From Colletes latitarsis (Eukaryota > Arthropoda > Insecta > Hymenoptera > Colletidae): a stretch of 64,000 nucleotides of DNA. A program made the translations under genes and the position numbers. The stretch covers positions 29,763,672-29,827,671 of the forward strand of contig NC_135134.1 of the NCBI RefSeq assembly GCF_051014445.1, in the 5' to 3' direction. Below are positions 9,321 through 21,457 of the stretch, piece after piece. Numbering within the stretch: position 1 is the first letter of the stretch; every line of letters starts with the position of its first letter. The notes under the pieces are model-generated. The model saw only the letters and a program-made list of their open reading frames with translations. It made no database searches and was not told where the DNA came from.

Positions 9321-10584
9321 CTGTTTCAGTGTGGTACCACATTACTACGTGATCCAAAGCAGAAAAAACCCTCGATCAGGTCAACATGCATGTTAAAACT
9401 GCGAAAGTATGACCCTGATGAGGGCAAATCCCAGACCTATCCCAGACCTAACATGCGTTATCCTCAAAAATATTGATCGAAACCAGGTTTAATCGACTGT
9501 TTCAGTGTGGTACCACATTACTACGTGGTCCAAACCAGAAAAAAACCCAGGATCTTGTCAACGAGTATGTGAAGTGTGCGAAAGTATGAGTCTGATGAGG
9601 GCAAATCCCAGACCTATCCCAGACCTAACTTGCGTTATCCTCTAAAATATTTATCAAGACCAGGTTTAATTGAATGTTTCAGTGTGATACCACATTACTA
9701 CGTGATCCAAACCAGTAAAAACACAGGATCCGTTCAACAAGTATGTGAAGAAGGCGAAAGTATGAGTCTGATGAGGGCAAATCCCAGGCCTAACCTAGAC
9801 CTAACATGCGTTATGCTCAAAAGTATTGATCGAAACCAGGTTTAATCGACTGTTTCAGTGTGGTACTACATTACTACGTGATGCAATCCAGAAATAGCCC
9901 AGGATCTAGCCATGAAGTATGAGAAATATGCGAAAGTACGAGCCTGATGAGAGCAAATCCCAGACCTAACCTAGACCTAACATGCGTTACGCTCAAAAAT
10001 ATTGATCGAAACCAGGTTTAATCGACTGTTTCAGTGTGGTACCACATTATTACGTGATCCAAACCGGAAAAAACCCGGGATCTGTTCAACAAGTATGTGA
10101 AGTATGCGAAAGTATGAGTCTGATGAGGGCTAATGCCAGGCCTAACCTAGACATAACATGCGTTATCCTCTAAAATATTGATCGAAACCAGGTTGAGTGG
10201 ACTGTTTCAGTGTGGTACCACACTACTGCGTGATCCAAACCAGAAAAAACCTAGGATCTGTTCAACAAGTATGTGAAAAATGCGAAAGTATGAGTCTGAT
10301 GAGGGCAAATCCCAGGCCTAACCCAGACCTAACTTGCGTTGTCCTCTAAAATATTGATGGAAACCAGGTTTAATTGACTGTTTCAGTGTTGTACTACATT
10401 ACTACGTGATGCAATCCAGAAATAGCCCAGGTTCTAGCCATGAAGTATGAGCAATATGCGAAAGTATGAGCCTGATGAGGGCAAATCCTAGACCTAAGCC
10501 AGACATAACTTGCGTTATCCTCTAAAATATTTATCAAGACCAGGTTTAATTGAATGTGTCAGTGTGGTACCACTTTACTACGAG

Positions 10585-11466
10585 AACCAAACCAGTAAAA
10601 ACACAGGATCCGTCCAACAAGTATGTGAAGAATGCGAAAGTATGAGTCTGATGAGTGAAAATCCCAGGACTAACCTAGACCTAACATGCGTTATCCTCAA
10701 TCATATTGATCGAAACCAGGTTTAATCGACTGTGTCAGTGTGGTACCGCATTACTATGTGATCCAAACCAGAAAAAAACCCAGGATCTGTTCAACGAGTA
10801 TGTGAAGTGTTGCGAAACTTTGAGTCTGATGAGGGCAAATCTCAGAACTATCCCAGGCCTAACATGCGTTATCCTCCAAAATAGTGATCGAAACCAGGGT
10901 TAATTGACTGTTTCAGTGTGGTTCTACATTACTACGTGATGCAATCCAGAAATAGCCCAGGATCTAGCCATGAAGTATGAGAAATATGCGAAAGTATGAG
11001 TCTGATGAGGGCAAATCCAAGACCTAACCCAGACCTAACACGCGTTATCCTCTAAAATATTGATCGCAACCAGGTTTAATGGACTGTTTCAGTGTGGTAT
11101 CACACTACTACATGATCCAAACCAGAAAAAGCCCAGGATCTAGCCATGAAGTATGAGAAATATGCGAAAGTATGAGCCTGATGAGGGCAAATCCCAGACC
11201 TATCCCAGACCTAACTTGCGTTATCCTCTAAAATATATATCAAGACCAGGTTTAATTGAATGTTTCAGTGTGGTACCACATTACTACGTGATCCAAACCA
11301 GTAAATACACAGGATCCGTTCAACAAGTATGTGAAGAAGGAGAAAGTATGAGTCTGATGAGGGCAAATCCCAGGCCTAACGTAGACCTAACATGCGTTAT
11401 CCTCTAAAATATTTATCAAGACCAGGTTTACTTGAATGTTTCAGTGTGGTACCACATTACTACGTG
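10585..11466 (+). repeat. Five-monomer tandem duplication, copy 1 (882 bp)
   Basis: From about 10,585 onward the sequence reappears 882 bases later, nearly unchanged. The length is 5 x 176 plus 2. Extra bases are visible in the AAAAAAA run and in GAAGTGTTGCGAAAC. The left edge is sharp: before it copy 1 reads CACTTTACTACGAGAACC, whereas the other reads CACATTACTACGTGATCC. Marker sequences include the GGACTAACCTAGACC, CTCAATCATATTG and ACATGATCCAAACC monomers. Confidence 0.9.
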
Positions 11467-12350
11467 ATCCAAACCAGTAAAAACACAGGATCCGTCCAAC
11501 AAGTATGTGAAGAATGCGAAAGTATGAGTCTGATGAGTGAAAATCCCAGGACTAACCTAGACCTAACATGCGTTATCCTCAATCATATTGATCGAAACCA
11601 GGTTTAATCGACTGTGTCAGTGTGGTACCGCATTACTATGTGATCCAAACCAGAAAAAAACCCAGGATCTGTTCAACGAGTATGTGAAGTGTTGCGAAAC
11701 TTTGAGTCTGATGAGGGCAAATCTCAGAACTATCCCAGGCCTAACATGCGTTATCCTCCAAAATAGTGATCGAAACCAGGGTTAATTGACTGTTTCAGTG
11801 TGGTTCTACATTACTACGTGATGCAATCCAGAGATAGCCCAGGATCTAGCCATGAAGTATGAGAAATATGCGAAAGTATGAGTCTGATGAGGGCAAATCC
11901 AAGACCTAACCCAGACCTAACACGCGTTATCCTCTAAAATATTGATCGCAACCAGGTTTAATGGACTGTTTCAGTGTGGTATCACACTACTACATGATCC
12001 AAACCAGAAAAAGCCCAGGATCTAGCCATGAAGTATGAGAAATATGCGAAAGTATGAGCCTGATGAGGGCAAATCCCAGACCTATCCCAGACCTAACTTG
12101 CGTTATCCTCTAAAATATATATCAAGACCAGGTTTAATTGAATGTTTCAGTGTGGTACCACATTACTACGTGATCCAAACCAGTAAAAACACAGGATCCG
12201 TTCAACAAGTATGTGAAGAAGGAGAAAGTATGAGTCTGATGAGGGCAAATCCCAGGCCTAACGTAGACCTAACATGCGTTATCCTCTAAAATATTTATCA
12301 AGACCAGGTTTACTTGAATGTTTCAGTGTGGTACCACATTACTACGTGAT
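11467..12350 (+). repeat. Five-monomer tandem duplication, copy 2 (882 bp)
   Basis: This is the second copy of the unit starting at 10,585. I saw only a few base differences, including CCAGAGATAG here versus CCAGAAATAG in copy 1 and CAGTAAAAACAC here versus CAGTAAATACAC. The similarity runs on slightly past the unit end to about 12,360, where GTATAAACACAGG and TTCAGCAAG replace GTAAAAACACAGG and GTCCAACAAG. The low divergence marks a recent unequal exchange. Confidence 0.9.
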
Positions 12351-13240
12351 CCAAACCAGTATAAACACAGGATCCGTTCAGCAAGTATGCGAAGAAAGCG
12401 AAAGTATGAGTCTGATGATAGAAAATCCCAGGCCTAACGTAGACCTAACATGCGTTATCCTCAAAAATATTGATCGAAACCAGGTTTAATCGACTGTTTC
12501 AGTGTGGTACCACATTACTACGTGATCCAAACCAGAAAAAAACCCAGGATCTGTTCAACAAGTATGTGAAAAATGCGAAAGTATGATCCTGACGAGGGCA
12601 AATCCCAGACCTATCCCATACCTAACTTGTGTTGTCCTCTAAAATATTGATGGAAACCAGGTTTAATTGACTGTTTCAGTGTGGTACTACATTACTACGT
12701 GATGCAATCCAGAAATAGCCCAGGATCTAGCCATGAAATATGAGAAATATGCGAAAGTATGAGCCTGATGAGGGCAAATCCTAGACCAAACCCAGACCTA
12801 ACATGCGTTATCCTCAAAAATATTGATCGAAACCAGGTTTAATGGACTGTTTCGGTGTGGTACAACATTACTACGTGATCCAAACCGGAAAAAAACCCAG
12901 GATCTGTTCAACAAGTATGTGAAGTATGCGAAAGTATGAGTCTGATGACGGCAAATCCCTGGCCTAACCCAGACCTAACTTGCGTTGTCCGCTAAAATAT
13001 TGATGGAAACCAGGTTTAATTGACAGTTTCAGTGTTGTACTACATTACTACGTGATCCAATCCAGAAATAGCCCAGGATCTAGCCATGAAGTATGAGAAA
13101 TATGCGAAGGTATGAGCCTGATGGGGGCAAATCCCAGTCCTAACCTGGACCTAGCATGCCTTATCCTCTAAAATATTTATCAAGACAAGGTTTAATTGAA
13201 TGTGTCAGTGTGGTACAACATTACTACGTGATCCAATCCA
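12070..13240 (+). repeat. Module A6, matched by 62,610-63,930
   Basis: The offset is 50,532 up to about 12,567 and then 50,708 to 50,709, meaning one extra monomer in the right copy. Shared markers are the TATATATCAAGACC form, AACGTAGACC, the TTCAGCAAGTATGCGAAG monomer, GATCCTGACGAGGGC with CCCATACC, and GGTACAACATTAC. The right copy also carries a second TTCAGCAAG monomer near 63,440. The pair shows that A-right ends in sequence otherwise found just before the A/B boundary on the left. Confidence 0.72.
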
Positions 13241-14064
13241 CAAAAAGCCCAGAATCTGCCCATCAAGTATGAGAAATATGCGAAAGTACGAGCCTGATGA
13301 GAGCAAATCCCAGACCTAACCTAGACCTAACATGCGTTATGCTCAAAAATATTGATCGAAACCAGGTTTAGACGACTGTTTCAGTGTGGTACCACATTAC
13401 TACGTGATCCAAACCGGAAAAAAACCCAGGATCTGTTCAACAAGTATGTGAAGTATGCGAAAGTATGAGTCTGATGAGGGCAAATCCCAGGCCTAACCCA
13501 GACCTCACTTGCGTTGTCCTCTAAAATATTGATGGAAACCAGGTTTAATTGACTGTTTCAGTGTTGTACTACATTACTACGTGATGCAATCCAGAAATAG
13601 CCCAGGATCTAGCCATGAAGTATGAGAAATATGCGAAAGTATGAGCCTGATGAGGGCAAATCCTAGACATAACCCAGACCTAACATGCGTTATCCTCTAA
13701 AATATTTATCAAGACCAGGTTTGATTGATTGTTTCAGTGTGGTACCACATTACTACGTGATCCAATCCAGAAATAGCCCAGGATCCAACCATGAAGTGTG
13801 AGAAATATGCGAAAGTATGAGCCTGATGAGGGCAAATCCTAGACCTAACCCAGACCAAACATGCGTTATCCTCTAAAATATTTATCGAGACCAGGTTTAA
13901 TTGACTGTTTCAGTGTTGTACTTCATTACTACGTGATGCAATCCAGAAGAAGCCCAGTATCCAGCCATCAATTATGAGAACTATGCGAAAGAATGAGCCT
14001 GATAAGATCAAATCCCAGACCTAACCTAGACCTAACATGAATTATTCTCTAAAATATTGATCGA
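13230..14064 (+). repeat. Junction between block A and block B monomers
   Basis: A-type monomers (CCACAAAAAGCCCAGAATC, GTTGTACTAC) give way to the first B-type forms (GTTGTACTTC at about 13,915, ACATGAATTATTCTCT at about 14,034). Unusual markers here are TTTGATTGATTG at 13,720, GGATCCAACC at 13,780 and CCCAGTATCCAGCC at about 13,945. All of these recur at 38,750-39,600 at an offset of 25,521, so this boundary exists twice in the window. Confidence 0.8.
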
Positions 14065-14389
14065 AACCAGGTTTAATGGACTGCTTCAGTGTGGTACCAC
14101 ACTACTACATGATCCAAACCAGAAAAAGCCCTGGATCTTGCCATCAAGTATGAGAAATATGCGAAAGAATGAGCCTGATGAGAGCAAATCCCAGACCTAA
14201 CCTAGACCTAACATGAATTATTCTCTAAAACATTGATCAAAACCAGGTTTAATTGGCTGTTTCAGTGTGGTACCACATTACTACGTGATCCAATCCAGAA
14301 ATAGCCCAGGATCCAGCCATGAAGTATGCAGAAATATGCGAAAGTATGAGCCTGATGAGGGCAAATCCTAGACCTAACCCAGACCTAAC

Positions 14390-15310
14390 ACGCGTTATCC
14401 TCTAAAATATTGATCGCAACCAGGTTTAATGGACTGTTTCAGTGTGGTACCACACTACTACGTGGTCCAAACCAGAAAAAACCCAGGATCTGTTCAACAA
14501 GTATGTGAAAAACGCGAAAGTATGAGTCTGATGAGTGAAAATCCCAGGCCTAACCTAGACCTAACATGCGTTATCCTCAATAATATTGATCGCAACCAGG
14601 TTTAATGGACTGTTTCAGTGTTGTACTTCATGACTACGTGATGCAATCCAGAAAAAGCCCTGGATCTTGCCATCAAGTATGCGAAATATGCGAATGAATG
14701 AGCCTGTGTAGAGCAAATCCCAGACCTAACCTAGACCTAACATGAATTATTCTCTAAAACATTGATCAAAACCAGGTTTAATTGACAGTTTCAGTGTGGT
14801 ACCGCATTACTACGTGATCCAATCCAGAAGTAGCCCAGGATCCAGCCATGAAGTATGAGAAATGTGCGAAAGTATGAGCCTGATGAGGGCAAATCCAAGA
14901 CCTAACCCAGACCTAACACGCGTTATCCTCTAAAATATTGATCGCAACCAGGTTTAATGGACTGTTTCAGTGTGGTACCACACTACTACGTGGTCCAAAC
15001 CAGAAAAAACCCAGGATCTGTTCAACAAGTATGTGAAAAACGCGAAAGTATGAGTCTGATGAGAGCAAATCCCAGACCTAACCTAGACCTAACATGAATT
15101 ATTCTCTAAAACATTGATCAAAACCAGGTTTAATTGACAGTTTCAGTGTGGTACCGCATTACTACGTGATCCAATCCAGAAATAGCCCAGGATCCAGCCA
15201 TGAAGTATGAGAAATGTGCGAAAGTATGAGCCTGATGAGGGCAAATCCAAGACCTAACCCAGACCTAACACGCGTTATCCTCTAAAATATTGATCGCAAC
15301 CAGGTTTAAT
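14390..15310 (+). repeat. Sub-module Ba, repeated ten monomers later at 16,150-17,070
   Basis: The offset is 1,760, exactly 10 x 176. Shared forms are ACGTGGTCCAAACC, CTCAATAATATTGATCGC, CCATCAAGTATGCGAAATATG, GGTACCGCATTAC and AATCCAAGACC. Private changes in the first copy are CATGACTACGTG and GCCTGTGTAGAGC, where the second reads CATTACTACGTG and GCCTGATGAGAGC. Both copies are carried inside the 42-monomer unit, so they are doubled again at +7,393. Confidence 0.82.
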
Positions 15311-15324
15311 GGACTGTTTCAGTG

Positions 15325-16225
15325 TGGTACCACATTACTACGTGATCCAAACCTGTAAAAACCCAGGATCCGTTCAACAAGTATGTGAAGAATGCGAAAG
15401 TATGAGTCTGACGAGTGAAAATCCCCGGCCTATCCTAGACCTAACATGCGTTATCCTCAAAAATATTGATCGAAACAAGGTTTAATCGACTCTTTCAGTG
15501 TGCTACCACACTACTACGTGACCCAAACCAGAAAAAAGCCAGGATCTGTTCAACAAGTATGTGAAAAATGCGAAAGTATGAGCCTGATGGGGGCAAATCC
15601 CAGACGTATCCCAGACCTAACATGCGTTATCCTCTAAAATATTTATCAAGACCAGGTTTAATTGATTGTTTCAGTTTGGTCCCACATTACTACGTGATCC
15701 AAACCAGAAAAAACCCTGGATCCGTTCAACAAGTATGTGAAGAATGCGAAAGTTTGAGTCTGATGAGTGAAAATCCCAGACCTAACCTATACCAAACATG
15801 CGTTATCCTCTAAAATATTGATCCAAACCAGGTTTAATGGACTGTTTCAGTGTGGTACCACACTACTGCGTGATCCAAACCAGAAAAAACCCAGGATCCG
15901 TTCAACAAGTATGTGAAGAATGCGAAAGTATGAGCCTGATGAGGGCAAATCCCAGACCTATCCCAGACCTAACTTGCGTTGTCCTCTAAGATATTGATGG
16001 AAACCAGGTTTAATTTACTGTTTCAGTGTTGTACTTCATTACTACGTGATGCAATCCAGATGAAGCCCAGGATCTAGCCATCAAGTATGAGAAATATGCG
16101 AAAGAATGTGCCTGATGAGAGCAAATCCCAGACCTAACCTAGACCTAACATGAATTATTCTCTAAAATATTGATCGAACCCAGGTTTAATGGACTGTTTC
16201 AGTGTGGTACCACACTACTACGTGG
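15325..16225 (+). repeat. Sub-module Bb, repeated 13 monomers later at 17,613-18,513
   Basis: The offset is exactly 2,288 (13 x 176). Markers are AACCTGTAAAAACCC, TCCCCGGCC, GACTCTTTCAGTG, GACCCAAACCAG, CAGTTTGGTCCCAC and ACCTATACCAAACATG. The first copy has GAAACAAGG and GTGCTACCAC where the second has GAAACCAGG and GTGGTACCAC. A shorter partial copy follows 880 bases (five monomers) later at about 18,790. The module reappears at 22.7, 25.0, 31.1 and 41.6 kb and is the most frequently re-used piece of block B. Confidence 0.85.
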
Positions 16226-19200
16226 TCCAAAACAGAAAAAACCCAGGATCTGTTCAACAAGTATGTGAAAAACGCGAAAGTATGAGTCTGATGAGTGAAA
16301 ATCCCAGGCCTAACCTAGACCTAACATGCGTTATCCTCAATAATATTGATCGCAACCAGGTTTAATGGACTGTTTCAGTGTTGTACTTCATTACTACGTG
16401 ATGCAATCCAGAAAAAGCCCTGGATCTTGCCATCAAGTATGCGAAATATGCGAATGAATGAGCCTGATGAGAGCAAATCCCAGACCTAACCTAGACCTAA
16501 CATGAATTATTCTCTAAAACATTGATCAAAACCAGGTTTAATTGACAGTTTCAGTGTGGTACCGCATTACTACGTGATCCAATCCAGAAGTAGCCCAGGA
16601 TCCAGCCATGAAGTATGAGAAATGTGCGAAAGTATGAGCCTGATGAGGGCAAATCCAAGACCTAACCCAGACCTAACACGCGTTATCCTCTAAAATATTG
16701 ATCGCAACCAGGTTTAATGGACTGTTTCAGTGTGGTACCACACTACTACGTGGTCCAAACCAGAAAAAACCCAGGATCTGTTCAACAAGTATGTGAAAAA
16801 CGCGAAAGTATGAGTCTGATGAGAGCAAATCCCAGACCTAACCTAGACCTAACATGAATTATTCTCTAAAACATTGATCAAAACCAGGTTTAATTGACAG
16901 TTTCAGTGTGGTACCGCATTACTACGTGATCCAATCCAGAAATAGCCCAGGATCCAGCCATGAAGTATGAGAAATGTGCGAAAGTATGAGCCTGATGAGG
17001 GCAAATCCAAGACCTAACCCAGACCTAACACGCGTTATCCTCTAAAATATTGATCGCAACCAGGTTTAATGGACTGTTTCAGTGTGGTACCACACTACTA
17101 CATGATCCAAACCAGAAAAAACCCAGGATCTGTTCAACAAGTATGTGAAAAACGCGAAAGTATGAGTCTGATGAGTGAAAATCCCAGGCCTAACCTAGAC
17201 CTAACATGCGTTATCCTCAATAATATTGATCGCAACCAGGTTTAATGGACTGTTTCAGTGTGGTACCACACTACTACGTGATCCAAACCAGAAAAAACCC
17301 TGGATCTGTACAACAAGTATGTGAAAAACGCGAAAGGATGAGTCTGATGAGGTCAAATCCCAGACCTATCCCAGACTTAACTTGCGTTATCCTCTAAAAT
17401 ATTGGTCGAAACCAGCTTTAATTGACTGTTTTAGCGTGGTACCACATTACTACGTGATACAATCCTGAAACAGCCCAGGATCTAGCCATGAAGTATGAGA
17501 AATATGCGAAAGTATGAGCCTGATGAGGGCGAATCCTAGACCTAACCCAGCCCTAACATGCGTTATCCTCTAAAATATTTATCATGACCAGGTTTAATTG
17601 AATGTTTCAGTGTGGTACCACATTACTACGTGATCCAAACCTGTAAAAACCCAGGATCCGTTCAACAAGTATGTGAAGAATGCGAAAGTATGAGTCTGAC
17701 GAGTGAAAATCCCCGGCCTATCCTAGACCTAACATGCGTTATCCTCAAAAATATTGATCGAAACCAGGTTTAATCGACTCTTTCAGTGTGGTACCACACT
17801 ACTACGTGACCCAAACCAGAAAAAAGCCAGGATCTGTTCAACAAGTATGTGAAAAATGCGAAAGTATGAGCCTGATGGGGGCAAATCCCAGACGTATCCC
17901 AGACCTAACATGCGTTATCCTCTAAAATATTTATCAAGACCAGGTTTAATTGATTGTTTCAGTTTGGTCCCACATTACTACGTGATCCAAACCAGAAAAA
18001 ACCCTGGATCCGTTCAACAAGTATGTGAAGAATGCGAAAGTTTGAGTCTGATGAGTGAAAATCCCAGACCTAACCTATACCAAACATGCGTTATCCTCTA
18101 AAATATTGATCCAAACCAGGTTTAATGGACTGTTTCAGTGTGGTACCACACTACTGCGTGATCCAAACCAGAAAAAACCCAGGATCCGTTCAACAAGTAT
18201 GTGAAGAATGCGAAAGTATGAGCCTGATGAGGGCAAATCCCAGACCTATCCCAGACCTAACTTGCGTTGTCCTCTAAGATATTGATGGAAACCAGGTTTA
18301 ATTTACTGTTTCAGTGTTGTACTTCATTACTACGTGATGCAATCCAGATAAAGCCCAGGATCTAGCCATCAAGTATGAGAAATATGCGAAAGAATGTGCC
18401 TGATGAGAGCAAATCCCAGACCTAACCTAGACCTAACATGAATTATTCTCTAAAATATTGATCGAACCCAGGTTTAATGGACTGTTTCAGTGTGGTACCA
18501 CACTACTACGTGATCCAAACCAGAAAAAACCCTGGATCTGTTCAACAAGTATGTGAAAAACGCGAAAGGATGAGTCTGATGAGGTCAAATCCCAGACCTA
18601 TCCCAGACTTAACTTGCGTTATCCTCTGAAATATTGATGGAAACAAGGTTTAATTGACTGTTCCTGTGTGGTACCACATTACTACGTGATCCAATCCAGA
18701 AATAGCCCAGGATCTAGCCATGAAGTATGAGAAACATGCGAAAGTATGAGCCTGACGAGGGCAAATCCTAGACCTAACCCAGACCTAACATGCGTTATCC
18801 TCTAAAATATTTATCAAGACCAGGTTTAATTGATTGTTTCAGTTTGGTCCCACATTACTACGTGATCCAAACCAGAAAAAACCCTGGATCCGTTCAACAA
18901 GTATGTGAAGAATGCGAAAGTTTGAGTCTGATGAGTGAAAATCCCAGACCTAACCTATACCAAACATGCGTTATCCTCTAAAATATTGATCCAAACCAGG
19001 TTTAATGGACTGTTTCAGTGTGGTACCACACTACTGCGTGATCCAAACCAGAAAAAACCCAGGATCCGTTCAACAAGTATGTGAAGAATGCGAAAGTATG
19101 AGCCTGATGTGGGCAAATCCCAGACCTATCCCAGACCTAACTTGCGTTGTCCTCTAAGATATTGATGGAAACCAGGTTTAATTTACTGTTTCAGTGTGGT

Positions 19201-21457
19201 ACCACACTACTACGTGGTCCAAACCAGAAAAAACCCAGGATCTGTTCAACAAGTATGTGAAAAACGCGAAAGTATGAGTCTGATGAGAGCAAATCCCAGA
19301 CCTAACCTAGACCTAACATGAATTATTCTCTAAAACATTGATCAAAACCAGGTTTAATGGACTGTTTCAGTGTGGTAACACATTACTACGTGATCCAATG
19401 CAGAAATAGCCCAGGATCTAGCCATGAAGTATTAGAAATATGCGAAAGTATGAGCCTGATGAGGGCAAATCCTAGACCTTACCCAGACCTAACATGCGTT
19501 ATCCTCTAAAATATTTATCAAGACCAGGTTTAATTGAATGTTTCAGTGTGGTACCACATTACTACGTGATCCAAACCAGAAAAAATCCAGGATCCGTTCA
19601 ACAAGTATGTGAAAAATGCGAAAGTATGACACTGATGAGGGCAAATCCCAGACCTATCCCAGACCTAACTAGCGTTGTCCTCTAAAATACTGATGGAAAC
19701 CAGGTTTCATTGACTGTTTCAGTGTGGTACTACATTACTACGTGATGCAATCCAGAAAAAACCCAGGATCTGTTCAACAAGTATGTGAAAAACGCGAAAG
19801 TATGAGCCTGATGAGGGCAAATCCTAGACCTAACCCAGACCTAACACGCGTTATCCTCTAAAATATTGATCGAAACCAGGTTTAATGGACTGTTTCAGTG
19901 TGGTAACACATTACTACGTGATCCAATGCAGAAATAGCCCAGGATCTAGCCATGAAGTATTAGAAATATGCGAAAGTATGAGCCTGATGAGGGCAAATCC
20001 TAGACCTTACCCAGACCTAACATGCGTTATCCTCTAAAATATTTATCAAGACCAGGTTTAATTGAATGTTTCAGTGTGGTACCACATTACTACGTGATCC
20101 AAACCAGAAAAAAACCCAGGATCCGTTCAACGAGTATGTGAAGAATGCGAAAGTATGTGTCTGATGAGTGAAAATCCCAGGCCTAACCTAGACCTAACAT
20201 GCGTTATCCTCAAAAATATTGATCGAAACCAGGTTTAATTGACTGTTTCAGTGTTGTACTTCATTACTACGTGATGCAATCCAGAAAAAGCCCAGGATCT
20301 GGCCATCAAGTATGAGAAATATGCGAAAAACGAGCCTGATGAGAGCAAATCCCAGACCTAACCTAGACCTAACATGAATTATTCTCTAAAATATTGATCA
20401 AAACCAGGTTTAATTGAATGTTTCAGTGTTGTACTTCATTACTACGTGATGCAATCCAGAAAAAGCCCAGGATCCAGCCATCAAGTATGAGAACTATGCG
20501 AAAGAATGAGCCTGATAAGATCAAATCCCAGACCTAACCTAGACCTAAGATGAATTATTCTCTAAAATATTGATCGAAACCAGGTTTAATGGACTGTTTC
20601 AGTGTTGTACTTCATTACTACGTAATGCAATCCAGAAAAAGCCCTGGATCTTGCAATCAAGTATGAGAAATATGCGAAAGAATGAGCCTGATGAGAGCAA
20701 ATCCCAGACCTAACCTAGACCTAACATGAATTATTCTCTAAAACATTGATCAAAACCAGGTTTAATTGACTGTTTCAGTGTGGTACCACATTACTACGTG
20801 ATCCAATCCAGAAATAGCCCAGGATCCAGCCATGAAGTATGAGAAATGTGCGAAAGTATGAGCCTGATGAGGGCAAATCCTAGACCTAACCCAGACCTAA
20901 CACGCGTTATCATCTAAAATATTGATCGCAACCAGGTTTAATGGACTGTTTCAGTGTGGTACCACACTACTACGTGATCCAAACCAGAAAAAACCCAGGA
21001 TCTGTTCAACAAGTATGTGAAAAACGCGAAAGTATGAGTCTGATGAGTGAAAATCCCAAGCCTAACCTAGACCTAACATGCGTTATCCTCAATAATATTG
21101 ATCGCAACCAGGTTTAATGGACTGTTTCAGTGTTGTACTTCATTACTACGTGATGCAATCCAGAAAAAGCCCTGGATCTTGCCATCAACTATGAGAAATA
21201 TGCGAATGAATGAGCCTGATGAGAGCAAATCCCAGACCTAACCTACACCTAACATGAATTATTCTCTAAAACATTGATCAAAACCAGGTTTAATTGACAG
21301 TTTCAGTGTGGTACCGCATTACTACGTGATCCAATCCAGAAGTAGCCCAGGATCCAGCCATGAAGTATGAGAAATGTCCGAAAGTATGAGCCTGATGAGG
21401 GCAAATCCAAGACCTAACCCAGACCTAACACGCGTTATCCTCTAAAATATTGATCGC

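Larger units (their letters stand above)
1..13720 (+). repeat. Block A-left: heterogeneous satellite monomers
   Basis: About 78 monomers. The block is marked by CCAGTAAAAACACAGGATCC monomers, by TTTATCAAGACC in place of TTGATCGAAACC, by GTTGTACTACATT monomers, and by a special form carrying CTCGATCAGGTCAACATGC. It lacks the ACATGAATTATTCTCT and GTTGTACTTC monomers that dominate block B until the last few hundred bases. Neighbouring monomers usually differ more from each other than from monomers many kilobases away, which is the mark of higher-order repeats. Modules described separately recur within the block and in 52,740-64,000. I saw no gene or mobile element. Confidence 0.85.
14065..21457 (+). 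repeat. 42-monomer higher-order unit, copy 1 (7,393 bp)
   Basis: Everything from about 14,065 to about 20,715 recurs 7,393 bases later (42 x 176 plus 1). Rare markers confirm the register: GACTGCTTCAGTG (14,079), CATGACTACGTG (14,631), GCCTGTGTAGAGC (14,702), CAGATGAAGCCC (16,057), CTGATGTGGGC (19,104) and TACGTAATGCAATCC (20,621). The left edge is at base 14,064, where GATCGAAACC meets GATCGCAACC at the start of copy 2. The last roughly 740 bases of this unit have no equally close partner at the end of copy 2. Confidence 0.92.
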
